Assembly (NCBI GenBank): GCA_026724425.1
Contig: JAIUCV010000003.1
Span: 53,260,477 to 53,324,476 of the forward strand
DNA from: Erythrophleum ivorense
Taxonomy: Eukaryota > Streptophyta > Magnoliopsida > Fabales > Fabaceae
Direction of reading: 5' to 3'
DNA: 64,000 bases
Part shown: piece after piece, positions 13,469 through 26,600 of the stretch
Layout of the letters: every line of letters begins with the position of its first letter
Position numbering within the stretch: position 1 is the first letter of the stretch
Notes under the pieces: model-generated
Databases searched by the model: none
Told to the model about the DNA's origin: nothing
The model's input: only the letters and a program-made list of their open reading frames with translations
Program-made: the position numbers and the translations under genes

Positions 13469-13996
13469 TATTGGAATCACAAGTTATGGAACTAAAGGAA
13501 AGGCAAAGAAGAATTCATAAAATAGAGCTTAAGTTGCTTTGTTTCATTCATTAATTTATAGCCAAAAGATTTACAACTTGATTAAGTAACATCAAATGCT
13601 TAAACATTCCAAACATTAGGAATCATGATCTTGAAGTAAAAAAGAAACAATAATATGATGTTTCTTAAAAATAGGCACCATTAACGTTTAGCTTTTCATT
13701 AGCTGCCATATAGGGATCTATCACAAAGAGCAGAACAACCAATAAAAAGAAAAACTCTACATTTTGCAAAAAGGTGCACTCAACATCACTTGGGTTAACT
13801 CAACTTAACTTAGGATGCTCACTTAACTCAACGGAGATTCCTCAACTTGACTCGCAATTCACTCAACTCTCCCAAATGCATTCAACCCTACCTAATTTAA
13901 CTTAGTTTAAGTGTGCTTAATTTCAATTGCACTTAACTTTGATTTAGACTAATTTTTGAGTTAAGTTCATACAGATACTCCTCTTTAACTCTAATA
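13469..13996 (-). repeat. 5' LTR of the minus-strand copia
   Basis: About 528 bp, with end motifs matching the left LTR. The GGAAC duplication follows at 13997-14001. Confidence 0.85.
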
Positions 13997-14001
13997 GGAA
14001 C

Positions 14002-16486
14002 TCTATAGGCAAACCCAATATGCTATAGTAACATTTCAAGAGGTTGAATAGCCAAATCTTATGAATAATATTCTTAGTACTATTACATCAAATTTAGCCC
14101 AGCAAAAAAAAATTATTTGAAAATTTGTCCCATGTGTACTACTGTACATCCCCCCCGCCCTCTCCCAAAAAAAGAAAAAAAATCTTTTGACACTTCTCTA
14201 GATTGGATACTTGGTCAACTTCTATAAGCCATTAACTAGCTTCCATGGGAGCAAAAGAAAGCACAGCAGAGTGTTTATATTCTTTTCCATTTGAAAGATA
14301 TTGACATATTTGCATCATATATGATTTCCAATCAGCAAGCTTCAGTTATCTAATGCATATATATTTTTTTCAGTCATATTATATCTCCCGTTTGTCAAAC
14401 AAATGGTATAGATCATAAGACGTGCTGAATAAAAGTTTGAATTATTGGACTTTGCAGCATACAGAGAATATTACGTTTCCTTGTTAAAGCAGCTGACCAA
14501 GATTTGGCGGAGATGTTGAGCTGCTGCAAATAAAATGCCTGATGATTGCCGACTTTTGGACTGCTGACACTGTTTGCAATAGCAGGCCGTCAATATGTCA
14601 AGCAATTCTTGTCCATGACTTTGAGGCTCCGCTTCCCACCCCACATTCCTCGGAGGTTTCCTGTAGCAACAGCCTCATAAGGTACAAATAATAGAGGAAA
14701 GCCAAAAATAGCTCAAATTCTAAACCAGGCTTATAAAGAGAAGGATAAGCTTTATAAGAAGTTCTAATAAGAAACGTTTATCTTTCAATGATAATTCCCC
14801 TTGGCAATGTGGAACAAACAACAGCCTTGATGATGAAAACTTCTTAATACTGATGTTAAATGGATACTAAAATATGCTTAATAAATGTACTTAGTTTATT
14901 GATATTTCTATGACAAGAAGATCCGAAGATTGAGTCTCTTAAGTTTTAACATTTATCTTCGGCTTTTTCTCACTGGTTCCCTTATACAAAATTTTAAAGA
15001 ACAAGGAACAAAAGTAATCGCAGCACCATCAGTTGAATTACGTTTCTATTTTCTGTTTTACTTGCTAAGCTTTACTTCATATTATTATTCGATATATCAA
15101 ATATTTGTCAAATGGGTGAGGATTAGAACGCAACAACCATTTTCAAGCCTGCAAGTAAAAATATTCAGTAAGAAAAACGGTCCATTACTGGGTGAAACTT
15201 AATTTGATTGAGGATGAGAACAACACGCAGATAATGAATATAAGGGCATGGTTGAGCTTCTTTGAATCTATATCTGAAGGGTCAATAGTTATTATGAACG
15301 AGTTTTTACCTGAATCCTTTGGGACTTTGAATTCAAGGTAATCTCTGGACTTCGCTCAGCCATTGGTTCCGGTGAAAGAATGGGACAAAGCACGAAGAAA
15401 AAGAGGGAAAGAAAAAATAAAAAAAATTACCACATCTTAAACAATGGAATCGTTCTCATTGCTGAAATTGAAAATCACGATGCATGAATGTGAAACATTG
15501 ATTTGGGTCCAATTGGCGCTTTGCATCAACGCTTGCACCACATTCCAAGGGAAAGAGAATGCGAGAAAAGCGAAAAGAAATCGACAATTTTCTAGTTAAG
15601 TCCGTTATTTAGAAATTTATAATATATACTTATAACTAGGCAAAACTAGTTATTAAATTTAGAGCAAATTATACAGATTTTTTTCTTTGAGCTTTGTTAA
15701 AATTAAATAAGTATTTCTATTTTTTTAAAATATATATATATTTATCTTGAAACAAAAAATAATCTTACACTTTAGTTTAATTTTGATTTTCTTGTATCTT
15801 CTATTTAATTTTTTTTTAAGAAAATCTATATAATTTTAGCAAATCTCAAATAAATGTGTAATTTGCTTTTAAGTTTTTTACGTGAGACATTTTGCCTATA
15901 TTTACGTTTGTAATATAATAAGAATTAAATTTAGATACCATTATTTATATCTTCATTATTAAGTTTTCAACTAAAATATAATAAATATATGACTTTTCAA
16001 TTAAAATATAATAAGTATACAGCTTAATTAAAAAATTATAATTGTACACTTATTATATTATTATTAAAAAAAATATATTTGTTATGTTTAAATTAAAAAC
16101 ATGATAACAAGGATTTAAAGTATATAAGTTTTATTTTTCCATATAATAATAATTATGTTTGAATACTCTAACAATAGTTTAATTACATGTTTGGTTGGTA
16201 AGCTAATTCTAATAATTATTTGGATAATATTAAAAATAAAAAATATTAAAATTTTTTATAAATATGTAGGATATATTTGCTTCAAAAAATATTTAAGACA
16301 AAATTCAAACTAATCTTAGACTTAAAAAATGAGAAGGATATTTTTGTCTTATAATTATAAATAGAAAAAGAAATTAAACTTATTTAATAAATTTATATAT
16401 TTTTTACTTTAAAAATTTTTAAAGATATTTTTTTTATCTATACAGAATATGAATGGGAAAAATTAGTTTATTAAAAATCCATGAAT
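14002..16486. other. No gene recognised; low-copy-like segment then AT-rich DNA
   Basis: 14450-14700 and 15230-15590 have higher GC and less repetition than their surroundings, but no frame with recognisable homology. The 90-residue ORF at 14930-15202 has no recognisable domain. From 15600 the sequence is very AT-rich. This may be host intergenic DNA or an unrecognised gene remnant. Confidence 0.45.
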
Positions 16487-16491
16487 AAATA

Positions 16492-19400
16492 TATAACACC
16501 ATAATGTGTTAACCTCAACTAGTCTTCACTTAGGTTTGATTCTATATGATTCTTAAAGAAAAAAAGTAAACTGTGACATTTTAATACTTTAAGTTAAAGG
16601 TTTAACCGTTCATATTTTGTCCTGTGAGTCTCGTGAATCCATTAATTACATTTTCTACTCAAACTTTATTCATACAACTCATACATAGTATAAAATAATC
16701 CATGAACCACGAATATGATGCTAAAAACCAGAAAAATATAAATTCTCTCACGGGTCCAAAAGTCAAATTTTTTTGCTCCAACTTTGGAAAATCATAAATA
16801 ATTCTAAAAAAATGGGAATCAAGCAAACCATAACTTTTTGGAAAGCTTTAGATGTTAACTTCACACTAAAAATAATTTTAGGATATGAATATAGCCTTTG
16901 GACTATGTCTGACAATAAAATAGTCACAAAGGTCCAGTTGTCCTTGGTACTGATACAGTTTACTATCATAAATTTTAAAAATGCCCAATTAATTCTACAA
17001 AAATTCAATCTATGCAAATGATACTAATCTGAAAAATTATGGATGTTAGCTAGAGGGCTAAAATAGTTTCAGACCAAGACAAGAGCATTCATACTCCGAA
17101 AATTAATCAAATCTTAATGCAGATCTGAAGGTGCTCCTAGAACAGAACAACAATTTCAAAAAATTATTTCTCCCCCTACAAACTTCCAATTGAGGTTCTT
17201 CTAATTGATATAGGTTATTGTGAATGTCTAGTTTCTGCCCAAAAACTTTCATGGCAATTGGACATTGTTTGACCCATGAATAACATAATTTTATTTCAAA
17301 CTAGAATGAACAGTAGCAGTGACCAAACCAAAAAAATTCCTAACTTCAAAAATTCACCAAATATTCCATAGACTTCCAAATAATACCCACTTTAACTTCC
17401 TAAAAAGCTCTTAACAAGCTATGCCAAATTTCAGATCAAGAAGAGTTCATTTGGGCAAAAAGTGATATAGCCCACCAATATGGCACTTTGGCTTCTAATA
17501 ATACAACTTTTTGGTCCAAATGACTCTTTTTAGTATTTAGAACCTCTTGGGTAAGTTGAAAAGCACTAATACATCACATATGCATTGCCTAAGTGGGCCA
17601 AATTATCATGCATCTCAAACTCACTATGCTACATACAAGAATACACATTTAGGAATGGGCTACTAAGTACCCAAAACTTGCATTCTCATTGCTTTGGTTC
17701 CACAATTAGTTCATACATTACATATACATGCTTTTGAACTTGTTCATATGTTTACATGTCAAAAATAATATATACATATACATTTTGGTATTTCTTTACA
17801 TCAAAAGAACTAAATAAGCTATATAATTAACTAAGTATGCTCAACTAGGCTCCTTGACTTGCACTTTGATATCTTTGAGCTCCATCTAACATGTTGAGAT
17901 GGGAGAGGGAAGGGGGTGAGATTCATGGAATCTTAATAGCTCATGCACTCATTCAAGAAAGCACTCAAGGCATATAAATATGTCAAAGCATGCAAGTAGG
18001 CATCCAACCATAAAAAATCATACAATACATGATTTACATGCCATGAAAACTATATCAATGCCAATAATAAACTTTAGGGATTTTTGGTCTACCCTTACCC
18101 TATTTTAGGGACTTTTGGATTAGCCTCACCCTTGATCTAGGGACTTCTGACTTGGCCTCACTCATCCATGAGACTTTTGTCTTTGTCTCATCTATTCTTA
18201 GGGACTTTTGGCTCCACCTCACCCATCATATGGGACTTTTGGCACCACCTTATCCTTTAAGAGCAATTTTCATAACTTAAAATATAAGCATATTGGTACC
18301 AATACATCAAGGCAATACTAAATGGCATGTCTCATAATACAAGTGCACACACAAGCATACAATAACCATCATACATCTAAGAATGCAACAAGAAAGAGTG
18401 AAAAGCTGCCTTGCAAGCCAACACAAGCCTTTCCTTTTGATTTCTCTTTTTCTTTCTCAATCTCACAACCACAACTAGATAGAGCTTGAGTTCTTTGACT
18501 TAGACACAAAAATAACACTCAATTACTCTCTTAAAACAAGCCAAGGTATTATACTCATACTTAAAAAGCATACTTAGTCTCTTGGTCCCATAATAGGCCT
18601 AATGAAGTTTCTAAAGTTTCCTTGAAGGGAAAGACACTTGGAAAGCCTCCTAAGGGTCTTAGAAACTCAACCAAATACTCATAAAGGCTAGGGGATTCAT
18701 GCATCAAAACAAAATTCATAAAGTGTTTAAGAATCCCTAGTTGTTCCCTTTTAAATTTCATTAGCTCTTCTTCTAATTCCTTTGCATTTTCTAGCTTCCC
18801 ACACTGTAATTTAAGGGTTTCATACTTGTTCTAGGTCAGAACTTTTCTCCCCTAAATTGTTCTAGTTTTAGGCATTACACCCACAAAGAAGAGCAAGAAG
18901 GAAGAAGCAACTAAAGACAAGAATTCATCTTAGGTTCAATCTTGTTTCAAGAGTCTTTTTGCTTCCTCCAACCTTTTTCTTAGCACATTACTTCTCCCCC
19001 TCTGAGTTAAGGTCAAAACAAAACCATATTACTTAGAAAACCTATGGAAAGGGAGCTTGGAAGGAGAAGAACAAAGTTTCAAGAAGAAGCATGAAAATTC
19101 TTAAAGATTCTTACCTTTCTTCCTTAATTTTCTCCTTTCTTCTTGGCTTCTCTTGGTCTCTCTCTCTCTCTCTCTCTCTCCAGCCCTCTCTGTTTTGGAT
19201 GAAGCATAAGTCGATTAGAGGGAGAGAGAAAAGTCTAGAACCTTTAAGAAGTAAATTTTCACTTTTTCATGCTTTTTCCAGAACAAACTTCACTATAGCA
19301 AAAAATAACCCTCACTATGACGAACACATATCAGTCTCAGGCCCTTGTTTTCGCTATGGTGCACTATTGCGAGAAATTCCCCGATTTTTGTATGGGACAC

Positions 19401-19553
19401 CCGAACTCGCTATAACTAACTACATTCTCGTTATAGCGAACTGGTACATTCGCTATAGCTCGTTGTAGCAAATTAGTACATTCACTATAGCCAACAGGGG
19501 TCTTGATTATAACTAACAAACTTAGAAAATTTTTTGAAATTTTGATTGTTACA
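16492..19553 (-). mobile_element. Solo long LTR, Gypsy type (copy D)
   Basis: About 3.06 kb on the minus strand, from TGTAACAATC at 19553 to GGTGTTATA at 16492. Exact five-base target duplications AAATA lie at 16487-16491 and 19554-19558. The interior matches copies A-C: repeated 'gggacttttggc..cctcacc' phrases at 18070-18260 correspond to 43855-44035, and the GATTCATGGAATC block is near 17915. The last dinucleotide has drifted from CA to TA. No coding region is present. The 125-residue ORF at 19091-19468 is antisense and contains a (TC)n run, so it is not taken as a gene. Confidence 0.82.
19428..19485. repeat. Short tandem motif near the LTR start (copy D)
   Basis: Two diverged units of about 30 bp, TATAGCGAACTGGTACATTC and TGTAGCAAATTAGTACATTC, plus further CGCTATAG-like words from 19350. 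They sit in the first 200 bp of the LTR (U3). Confidence 0.5.
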
Positions 19554-19763
19554 AAATACTATGTTTTATTTATTTTAACCTTTTTTCTACATTTTTTAAG
19601 AGTTTATGACATATATTGCTCCATTTTAGCTTTTTTTTTTTATTTAAACTTGTTTTCTAGATCTATTTAGTTTTTGCATTGTAGTTCCCCAATAACCTCT
19701 TCTTCTTTAGGCTCTTTGTAAGCTTCATGTGCTCTTGAATTTGATTATGTATATTGCTTACCA

Positions 19764-22700
19764 AAGGGGACAGAATGAGAAAATTTATTTTCTTTTGGGT
19801 TAGGGAAGGCGGCAGCTGGGAATATGTACTTGATATAAATACTAAAATTTACTTAAAAAATGTAATTTTAAATATGTATTAAGTTGATATAATAATAAAG
19901 TTTATTAAAATTAAGAATAAAAGATAAGTAATAATTTAAAAGTAAAAAAAAAAGAGAAGTATAATAACACCAAAATAAATATAATTGCTTAAACACAAGA
20001 AAAGTACATACTTGCACTGATGCAATATGCATTAGCCATCAGTATTATGCTTTTTGATTTTTGATTGAATATAATTTCATCTCTAATCTCTTTTGTAGTC
20101 AAATTCTTTACAATCTTCTTTTCAATGTACAAAGCCAAATTATCTATCTGAAAGTCATCTTCCATTTTATTTCAAAGTCATGTTTTCACAAGTGTCATTG
20201 CTAAAAAAGTCCATTTTGTAGATTTAGTAGAAATTGAAAGTGTCAACACAAGATGAATTATCCTGTTAATTAAATGATAATTTTTTTATTTTCCTGAAAT
20301 TGATAGTGCTAGTGCTCTACATAAGAGTCATAAGATTCTAAAATTCAGTTTCTTTTAGTACATCAAACTCATGATATTGTAATTGAATTCTTAAATAAAC
20401 TTTCTCTTGCTCACTAAAATTTTTTGGATAGTACTTTTCAACCAAATTGAATACACCATCAATCTTAAAAGATTTGAGAGCATCTTTAGGATTAAAGTAG
20501 AGCTAAGAAGGAACAATTCCATAGTTTGATTACAAAATCTACTATTTAGCTCTTGCAATTGAAAGTCTATTGCAATTGTAAACATGTCATATTTGATATG
20601 GTGCTTTGTATTGTCAACATTTTGGCGGCAAGGCTTACCTCAAGCTCCAAACTATTTAGCATTCAAATCAGGAACATCAATGTCATTACTAGCACAAAAT
20701 GATTGTACATTCTCAAGTAATTACTCTTGACAATCATCCTTAAACTTTTGAATGAGGGACTTTGTAGTTGATATTAAATGCATAGCGTTTACAATATCTT
20801 GAGGTTGTTGCTTCAAAACTCAACATAAAATATCAATTATCTCCATAATTTTTTTTCCATTAAGTGCAATATGAAAATAAACTCAAATGATGTTAATGCT
20901 AAGTAAGCTACATCTTCATCATCTTTTTCAAAGTAATTTGCTCTTCCTTTAGAGATAGAATTAATAATAGAGCAAGTTGTTACATACATTCTCAAGAAAC
21001 TGCATATTGATTAAATATGGGAATCCCATCAAGTATCTCCAGCCCCTTGCAAAGTGCCAATATGATTTGCTTCTTTTCTAGTCTCAATTTCATTATTAGA
21101 ATTAGATTTTTAATTTTGCATTACTTAAGCATCTTATATCTTATCATTTCATTTATAAGAACTAACAGTAATATTTATAATTGATGTTGAACTAGTTAAA
21201 AAAAATCAATGAACAAATTTAGCATTTCTAGGTGCTGTAACCAAAGCTACTTAATGAGTCATACAATGAACATAATAAGCATAAGGGCATTTTTTAAGAA
21301 AGAAAATTGTAATCCATTCCATTCACCATGCATATTACTAGTACCATCATAACCTTAACTAAAAATATTTTCAACATGAAGATCATAACAAGAAAGAATA
21401 GAACATACCTCTTTTTAAGAGATGAGGCCATATTATCTTTGACGTGTACAACATAAAAAAACGCTCTTTAATGAAGATATCTGATTTGTTAATCTCAAAA
21501 TGATAGTCATTTGTTCTCTTTTTGCCTTATCTCAAGCTTCTCAACAACAATGTAAAATTTGGCATTAGCAATTTCTTCCTAAATAGTATTTCTCACTTTA
21601 CTTGCAATAATTTGTAAAAACTATTTTTGAATTTTAGGTGATGTGTATGTGGCATTCTGTGGAGCATATTTTAACACAAGACTAGTAACATTTTTCATTC
21701 TAAGTAGCTATAAGCTTTATTAGCTCAATAAAATTGCCTTATTCTTTGAATCAAGACTTTTATCATTTCCTTTAAAAGAACATGTTTGGAAGGCTAACCA
21801 ATGAATACTATCAATTGTAGCCTTGAGTCATAGTTGATTGTTTTCTAATTCTTTTGATGCTTGTTTTTGAAATAATTTCTGAAGGTGTTGAGATTGCTTC
21901 TTGAGTATATCCTCACAGCACTTTACATCGTTTCTATGTGATGAATTAGATTTTTCCCCCACATGGCCTAATAAAGGACAATTCATTCCATCATTAGCTT
22001 TCTTCCATTTGTTAAAGCCTTGAACTACAAATGCATTTAAATGACTAGATTCATTTTTGGCAAACAAATAGCATGGCAAAACAATACATAGCATCATTCT
22101 TAGTGAACACTCCAACCAATATGAATGTGCATCAAACCAAGAAGATTTCATATGAATGTGCATCAAACCAAGAAGCTTGAAATTGGCAACAATAGTTCCC
22201 TTCTGTTAAAAAAGGATACTTTATATTTCTAGGTTGATATGGACTGATTTTGAGAGAAGCACATTGTATCTCATCTCGTTGATTGAAAGGAATTGCCATA
22301 TTTGTGGAGTAAGCTAGGATCACACTTTATATTGATAGTGTCCATTTTTTCAAGTTGAATTCTTTTACATTTTGAGGGGCATTCATCAAAATGAGAAATT
22401 TTTAGAGGGTCATTTATAGTTGAGGAAGGGTTAACATTTGAAGGAGAAGTTATAGAGTGATGAGGACAAAAACTTTTCCTATGCAATTGGGCCCTTGTTG
22501 CTATCATAGGGATGAAAGGACAAAAACTTGTTATAGAAGTTTTTCATTGTGTTTGACTTTTTTTTATATTTTTATTTTACTTTATTTTATTCTAACTCTT
22601 TTAGAAAATATACTATTATGATTAAAGTAAGATACAATTATGTCTTTAAAAGTATGTATTAAAGATTTGAAAAAATTAATGGGTAAATTAAAAATTTTTG

Positions 22701-22795
22701 GCAGGGCGATAATACTATATACACATATATATACATGTATTTTTTTTTCTAGGAGGGCAGTTGCCCCTAAAATCTACAATATGGGTCCGTCCCTA
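19764..22795 (-). mobile_element. hAT DNA transposon, DUF4371/zf-TTF type, decayed
   Basis: The minus strand starts at 22795 with TAGGGACGGACCCAT and then a pyrimidine-rich TTTTAGGGGCAACTGCCC block. This resembles the 5' end of plant hAT elements that begin CAGGGGCGGACCC. The other end is placed at AAGGGGACAGAA (19764), a weak inverted match. The flanking octamers GCTATCTA and GCTTACCA agree at only 5/8, so the left border is tentative. A degenerate transposase fills the interior. Confidence 0.6.
20055..22507 (-). pseudogene. hAT transposase (TTF zinc finger, DUF4371), decayed
   Basis: Minus-strand fragments are in the order of the ZMYM1-like plant hAT transposase. First come the TTF finger region with SWFDAHSYWLECSL and a CYLF core (about 22060-22140) and NAFVVQGFNKWKKAN (about 21990-22040). 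The DUF4371 body follows, with HGEWNGLQ (about 21310-21335) and a frame-shifted YAYYVHCMTH. Then come IDFQLQELNSRF (about 20545-20580) and a C-terminal dimerisation remnant to about 20055. Many stops and frameshifts are present. One frameshift comes from a 31-bp tandem duplication (22119-22180). Confidence 0.75.
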
Positions 22796-23157
22796 GCTAT
22801 CTATGAAGTCTTTAAAAATTTTTCGCTACCTTTCATACTAGTAATGACTTATATATCTTATGATAAAAAAAATAAAAAATAAAAGTAACAAAACTTGACT
22901 TGTCTTTGGTGATGTGCATTTGGCTTCCTCTTGAACTCCTGTAATTATCTATTGAAAAGTTTTTGAAGTGAGCTCACATTAATTGATATATTCTTGTTTT
23001 TTCAAAATAAATGGCTTTTTGTTTTTGCCAATAGACAATTCATTTCAAGAAGTAGCAAGGTTTTACAACAACTGGACAACATAAATAAACAACAACATGA
23101 ACAAAATAGAATTACAACCATAAAGCAACAGCCAAAGGGCACATCCTCTTATTCTAA
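22796..23157. other. No gene recognised
   Basis: Spacer between the hAT end and the RNase H-like fragment. No supported feature. Confidence 0.5.
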
Positions 23158-23610
23158 TGCTTAGCGAGCCAATTAGCTATTTTGTTGGTAGATCTAGGGC
23201 CCCACCCAAAAGAACATGATTGAAAATAATCCTCTGTAAGCAATTACATCCTCCAAAAGTTGTGGGCACCTCTAGTCATGAGAGATTAAATAATTTGAAA
23301 CAGAAGATGTCAATTCCATGCAATTACATTCAACAATAACATTAGAGAGATCAAGATCTATAGTAATTTGTAGTCCTTTCTTTAAAGGGAGATATTTGGC
23401 CATAACCACCGAAGAAGTAGTACAAGAACCATTACACAATTCAATGACATCTCCTTCATCATTTCTGATGACCATATCAAATCTTGCTTTATCAGAATTT
23501 CCATCAAGACTACCATCAGTATTAGCTTTAAATTGGCCATTTAAAGGTCGACACCAACCACCTTCAGCATTAGCATCAATAAGTTGAGACAAGTCATTGA
23601 TTTTAGACAA
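23158..23610 (-). pseudogene. RNase H-like (RVT_3) fragment of a non-LTR element
   Basis: The open frame 23272-23610 (112 codons) reads as a plant RNase H-like domain: GQFKANTDGSLDGNS has the first catalytic Asp context, and NDEGDVIELCNG and VIVECNCMELT follow the RVT_3 pattern. After a stop, the C-terminal strand/helix resumes in another frame with RSTNKIANWLAKH, ending about 23161. No reverse transcriptase or tail is adjacent, so this is an orphan piece. It derives either from an L1-type LINE carrying a terminal RNase H or from a host-like RVT_3 gene. Confidence 0.65.
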
Positions 23611-26600
23611 CTTATTAATAGTCTAAAATGATAGATTAGTTAATAGTTCAATAAGATATCTAGGACAGAGTCAATTTAGTAAATGATAATATGGTAATTG
23701 AACTTAATGCACATTATAATATAAGTCTGGTTAGTAGTTAAAAATGTAGTTTATTAGATTCTATTGAAGTCCGTAATCAGAGGGCTCAATAAAATTATAT
23801 AAAGTAAAGCTAAATCCCCAATCTAATCCTAATTTATGTGCTAAACCCGTTGAAAACTACTATCGAACCTTCAGCAATAAAGAAGAAAGGAAACCTTATG
23901 ACATCTTTTCTACAAAATGTCTCAAATTTGGAGTAAATTGTAACAGTAAGAGATACTGATAATTAGTTACTAATTTTATTCTAGCAACAAACAATAAATA
24001 AGTTATTAAGTGTGATCTTACGATAAGAGATACAGATGATTAGCAACTAAATTGTAATTTAAATGTATAAATTTGGTCATGTATGAAAATTTTAAAATTA
24101 AAGTCTAATAAGAAGATGAAAAATATAACGTTGCCGGTTTTTCTTTTAGAAAAACATTAAAAAGGTCCAAATTTAAGAAAAATGTGGAACTACACCGGAA
24201 CTAAATGGGAAAAGGAAATTCCTTTCTCTCTAGAGTCATCATAAGTAAAAAATTGCTACTTTGGATGTTTATATCAAAGAGAGTTAAGCTTTCAATTTCT
24301 ATCCACTATACAATTTATATTAGGGTGGAGGATTTTGCCCGTGGTCAAGTGGAACCATATATAGAATATTTTATACAAGAATACATTTAGCAAAATAAGC
24401 ATCATATCATCAACACTCACGTGAATCGAAGTATTCCTCGAGTAGATGAAGAGATTAATAATATTGAAGTTGTTAACAAACCCGTGGATATTAAATTAAA
24501 TGAGTTTTTTTTTTTGGGTAAACAAATGAGTTTATTATCCCTAAAGATTTTGTCATCTTAAACTACTACTATTGATTTTGCCACCACTGCATCTAACACT
24601 GCTTATTACCACCTATATTTTTCTCATGCTTCGTCATTATAAATTTGAGGGTCAGCTTTCTCAAACTAGAAGAGAATATTGCAAGATAATAAGATAAAAA
24701 CATTAATTATTTTAAAATTTAAATGTATTTTATTACTTTAGATAAGTATGAATTTGCAATTAATTACATTGGGGTAATTTAAGATTAGGTATGATTTATC
24801 AATTTTAATATTTGATATAATATCCTTTGTTGTGAAAATTCTACAAGTATATGGAATGCACAAATAGTAATAGAAATGAGTCTAAAATCATCCTATAAGA
24901 AAGGTAGATCAATGACCAATTTTCAAAAATTAATCCTATTATCTAAAAAATTGACTATAAAATAATTAAATAAACTAAAATCTAAAGGACACGTAAACTG
25001 TGCAAATAAGAAAAATTGATTGTCTAATGAAAAAAGGCTTTAAAATTTGGATTTTAATATCTCTTCTTATGAATGAATCTTATTAACTTATTCAATTCAT
25101 TCTTCTCCTACTTAACTGTTGATTCCCTAAATTATACAAAATTCTCTCTTAAGATAAATCACATGTATTTATGTTAGGTCTATATCTACTTTCATGATTA
25201 TGTGCTCTAACATAAACTCACTAAGGTCTATGGACTTTAGTGTACCTCTGCATGTAGTGGTTTGATATGTGTGCAGGTTACTTTTTACCTAGGTTAGACT
25301 ACTATCTCTAGAAAATGTAAGTATAAGTTCTATTCATGTGATTCCCTATAGTGATTCATTTTTTACTCATTCTTATTACATATTTAATTTTTACAATAGG
25401 TGGCCACCAAATGGCAAAAAAAAAAAAAAAAAATCAAAAGATGAATAATAAATTAATTAGATAAAAATTCACTTTATGAGTATCATCAGAATTCAAACAT
25501 AATTAAAAGATATATCTGTTCAAGCCCTAAATTTAAGGGATTTAGCTACTTATAACAAAAAGTAAAATCCTAAGATGAAAAGTGAATGAGTCCATAACAA
25601 ATAAAGAGGAAAAAAGTAGATGAAAAGAAAAAAAATCAATGACATTTCTAGTCTTTGGTGGGAACTCTAAAGCTCTATGTCACAACTGTTCTCTAAATAA
25701 AGTTCTTTTCTTTTGACTTTAGCATGCTTCTTTTAGTTCCCTTTATTTCATTTTTTATACTTTTTTGTTAGGATTTCCAATTTTTGTCATAGTCCTTAGT
25801 ATGCAAGAATTTTTCTTTTTCTTTTTTTACTTTATAAAACTTATTTTTTTTTAGAAATAATTTCCTACTTGTATTTTTTCCTCTCCAAGGTAGGTTTAGT
25901 ATTCTAGTAGGATTAGGATTTTTTTTTTTTGGTTACCTTTACATAGAGTTATGTTTGTCAGTATTGTTACCTCTTCTTTTATAAATTAATATTGATAAGA
26001 ATTTGAAATTATTTAGAAAATTCATTGTATGTTTCCTTTGTTGGCATTACACTAGAAATTTTTTTAAAGAACAAATTGCGATAATAAGCTATAAAAAAAT
26101 TAATTTATCATATTTTTATTAACAATTTGATAATAAATGCCTAAAAACTATATCAAATTTATGTCCAATACACCTTAATTCTCCAATTGTGATTTAGCTG
26201 GCAATGAAGTGTATGTTTGGATTGGAGTTGTGTAAATTTTTTTTTTGGATAAACTTGATTTGCAAACTTTATTTTGGTTAAAAGTAAGTTTACATGACTG
26301 TGATTTATATTTGAAAATTTTTATTAGAAAAAATAATTTTTGCCACTAATGTAGTTCATCCAACACAGAAGCAAGTTTTTTTTTTTTCAATTCAATGCAA
26401 ATAGGGATTTGAAGGACAAACATGGTTTTGAAGGAAAATCTAATGTCGAACCAAATGAACTCCCACATTTTGGTATGCATACGGACTTTTCAACCTTTAA
26501 ATGCTAAACTGAACCCACCTTATTTTGTGATATAGTCTTTTTTTAATAATCAATTTATTAGTTAAATTATTCAATTAAAACAATAATCTCAAAATATATT

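Larger units (their letters stand above)
8818..13996 (-). mobile_element. Full-length decayed Ty1-copia retrotransposon with TA..TA ends
   Basis: Two direct LTRs (8818-9370 and 13469-13996) flank degenerate gag and pol on the minus strand. Identical five-base target duplications, GGAAC, lie at 8813-8817 and 13997-14001. In element orientation each LTR begins TATTA and ends CCAATA, so the ends are TA..TA, not TG..CA, in both copies. A polypurine tract AGGAAAAGAA (complement of 9371-9380) precedes the 3' LTR. The sequence inside the 5' LTR, reading TCAAAGCTCTAAGG on the minus strand, is a degenerate candidate primer-binding site. LTR divergence and many stops show an old, dead copy. Confidence 0.85.

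Noticed and set aside
26208..26465. Possible MITE with GTTTGGATTGG and CCAAATGAACT ends
   Set aside because: The terminal match is short and no target duplication could be set.
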